A stretch of DNA of 6,311 bases from Rhodospirillaceae bacterium (GTDB taxonomy: Bacteria > Pseudomonadota > Alphaproteobacteria > UBA11136). Shown here piece by piece: positions 5,809-6,311 of the stretch. Every line of letters starts with the position of its first letter. The stretch's first letter is position 1. The notes beneath the pieces were generated by a model, which saw nothing but the letters and a program-made list of their open reading frames with translations, ran no database searches and was not told the origin of the DNA. The stretch lies in contig JABJES010000129.1 in assembly GCA_018663165.1 (NCBI GenBank), positions 1-6,311 on the forward strand, written 5' to 3'. A program made the position numbers and the translations under genes.

Positions 5809-6311
5809 ATGTCCTGGCTATTTGTTCTGACACTTTTCTTCACTGTTGCCGCCGCCACCCTCCTGGGCAGCGGTTATCTGGTGCAATTCCTGCGTCACCG
5901 CTCTGTTCTCGACCGGCCCAACCCCCGCAGCAGCCACCAAACCCCGACGCCGCGGGGCGCTGGCATCGCCGTTATCGGCATTATTCTCGTCACCTGGATT
6001 ATACTCGCCTGGAGCTTTCCGGCCCTCATTCCAGGCGGGCTCGCCAAGCCTGGCGCGGTCGGTCTTCTCTGCCTCTGCGCCCTGGCCCTGGCGCTGGTGT
6101 CTTTGATTGACGATTTGAGGGGGCTGCCCCCACTGATCCGGCTGGGAGTACAGTTCGCCGTCGCCCTGATCGGAATTTCCACCCTGCCCGGCGGTGATGA
6201 GGGGCTTGTTTTCCAAGGCCTGCTGCCGCCCCTTATGGACAAGGGACTGGCCGTTATCGCCTGGGTCTGGTTTCTCAACCTGTTCAATTTCATGGACGGC
6301 ATCGACGGCAT
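5809..6311 (+). CDS. WbpL/WecA-like polyprenyl-phosphate HexNAc-1-phosphate transferase (partial, 3' end outside window)
   Basis: 167 codons from ATG 5809, open at the right edge. This is a polytopic membrane protein of the MraY/WecA (glycosyltransferase 4) family, which moves a HexNAc-1-phosphate from its UDP carrier to undecaprenyl phosphate to begin a surface polysaccharide. Hydrophobic segments lie at about 3-25, 51-70, 82-100, 111-124 and 146-161. Family motifs are LDRPNPRSSHQTPTPRGAG (34-52, a cytoplasmic loop with the SSH-PTPRG signature of the WbpL-like branch), the Asp pair in SLIDDLRG (98-105, metal/substrate site), and NLFNFMDGIDGI (157-168), the N-x-x-N-F-M-D-G-I-D-G form seen in WbpL-type Fuc2NAc/GlcNAc transferases, not the WecA form. 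The catalytic C-terminal histidine loop lies beyond the window. Upstream is a promoter that suggests a leaderless transcript. The sugar transferred is not determined. Confidence 0.9.
   Translation, partial: MSWLFVLTLFFTVAAATLLGSGYLVQFLRHRSVLDRPNPRSSHQTPTPRGAGIAVIGIILVTWIILAWSFPALIPGGLAKPGAVGLLCLCALALALVSLIDDLRGLPPLIRLGVQFAVALIGISTLPGGDEGLVFQGLLPPLMDKGLAVIAWVWFLNLFNFMDGIDG

Noticed and set aside
5818..6216. Minus-strand 132-codon open frame opposite the WbpL-like gene
   Set aside because: The plus strand codes a clear MraY/WecA-family protein; the antisense product is Gln/Gly-rich with no domain.

Overview
The window looks like ordinary chromosome from a GC-rich alphaproteobacterium (roughly 60% G+C by eye). 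Three things point there: the short DUF1674/SDHAF4-type gene divergent from rsmB, the heparinase II/III-like gene directly downstream of rsmB (an arrangement I recall from many alphaproteobacteria), and the character of the Acs C-terminus. The species cannot be named from this sequence. No rRNA, tRNA, CRISPR array, insertion sequence or phage gene was seen.

Layout: (1) 1-123, the last 40 codons of acetyl-CoA synthetase (acs, + strand). (2) 173-742, a membrane-anchored or secreted staphylococcal-nuclease-like protein (- strand), convergent with acs. (3) 840-1061, a small DUF1674 protein related to succinate dehydrogenase assembly factor 4 (- strand). (4) 1190-2518, rsmB, the 16S rRNA m5C967 methyltransferase (+). 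(5) 2667-4397, a heparinase II/III family protein (+). (6) 4415-5698, a TviB/WbpA-type nucleotide sugar dehydrogenase (-), convergent with (5). (7) 5809 to the window end, the N-terminal 167 codons of a WbpL/WecA-like polyprenyl-phosphate HexNAc-1-phosphate transferase (+), divergent from (6).

The left two thirds is housekeeping: acetate activation, an extracytoplasmic nuclease, respiratory complex assembly, ribosome modification and a probable polysaccharide lyase. The right third is probably the edge of a surface-polysaccharide (O-antigen or exopolysaccharide) locus. There, one enzyme oxidises a UDP-HexNAc to its uronic acid and the other loads the first sugar phosphate onto undecaprenyl phosphate. 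Their 110-bp divergent intergenic region holds the best regulatory signal in the window: back-to-back promoters whose -35 elements overlap. The rightward one is spaced so that transcription should begin at the A of the ATG, giving a leaderless mRNA.

I found no clearly new multi-gene system. The points worth a second look are the predicted leaderless, overlapping divergent promoters, the polysaccharide locus starting right after rsmB-heparinase, several start-codon questions (a TTG start is well supported for the dehydrogenase), homopolymer tracts in two conserved genes, and an in-frame 19-codon ORF abutting the heparinase start.
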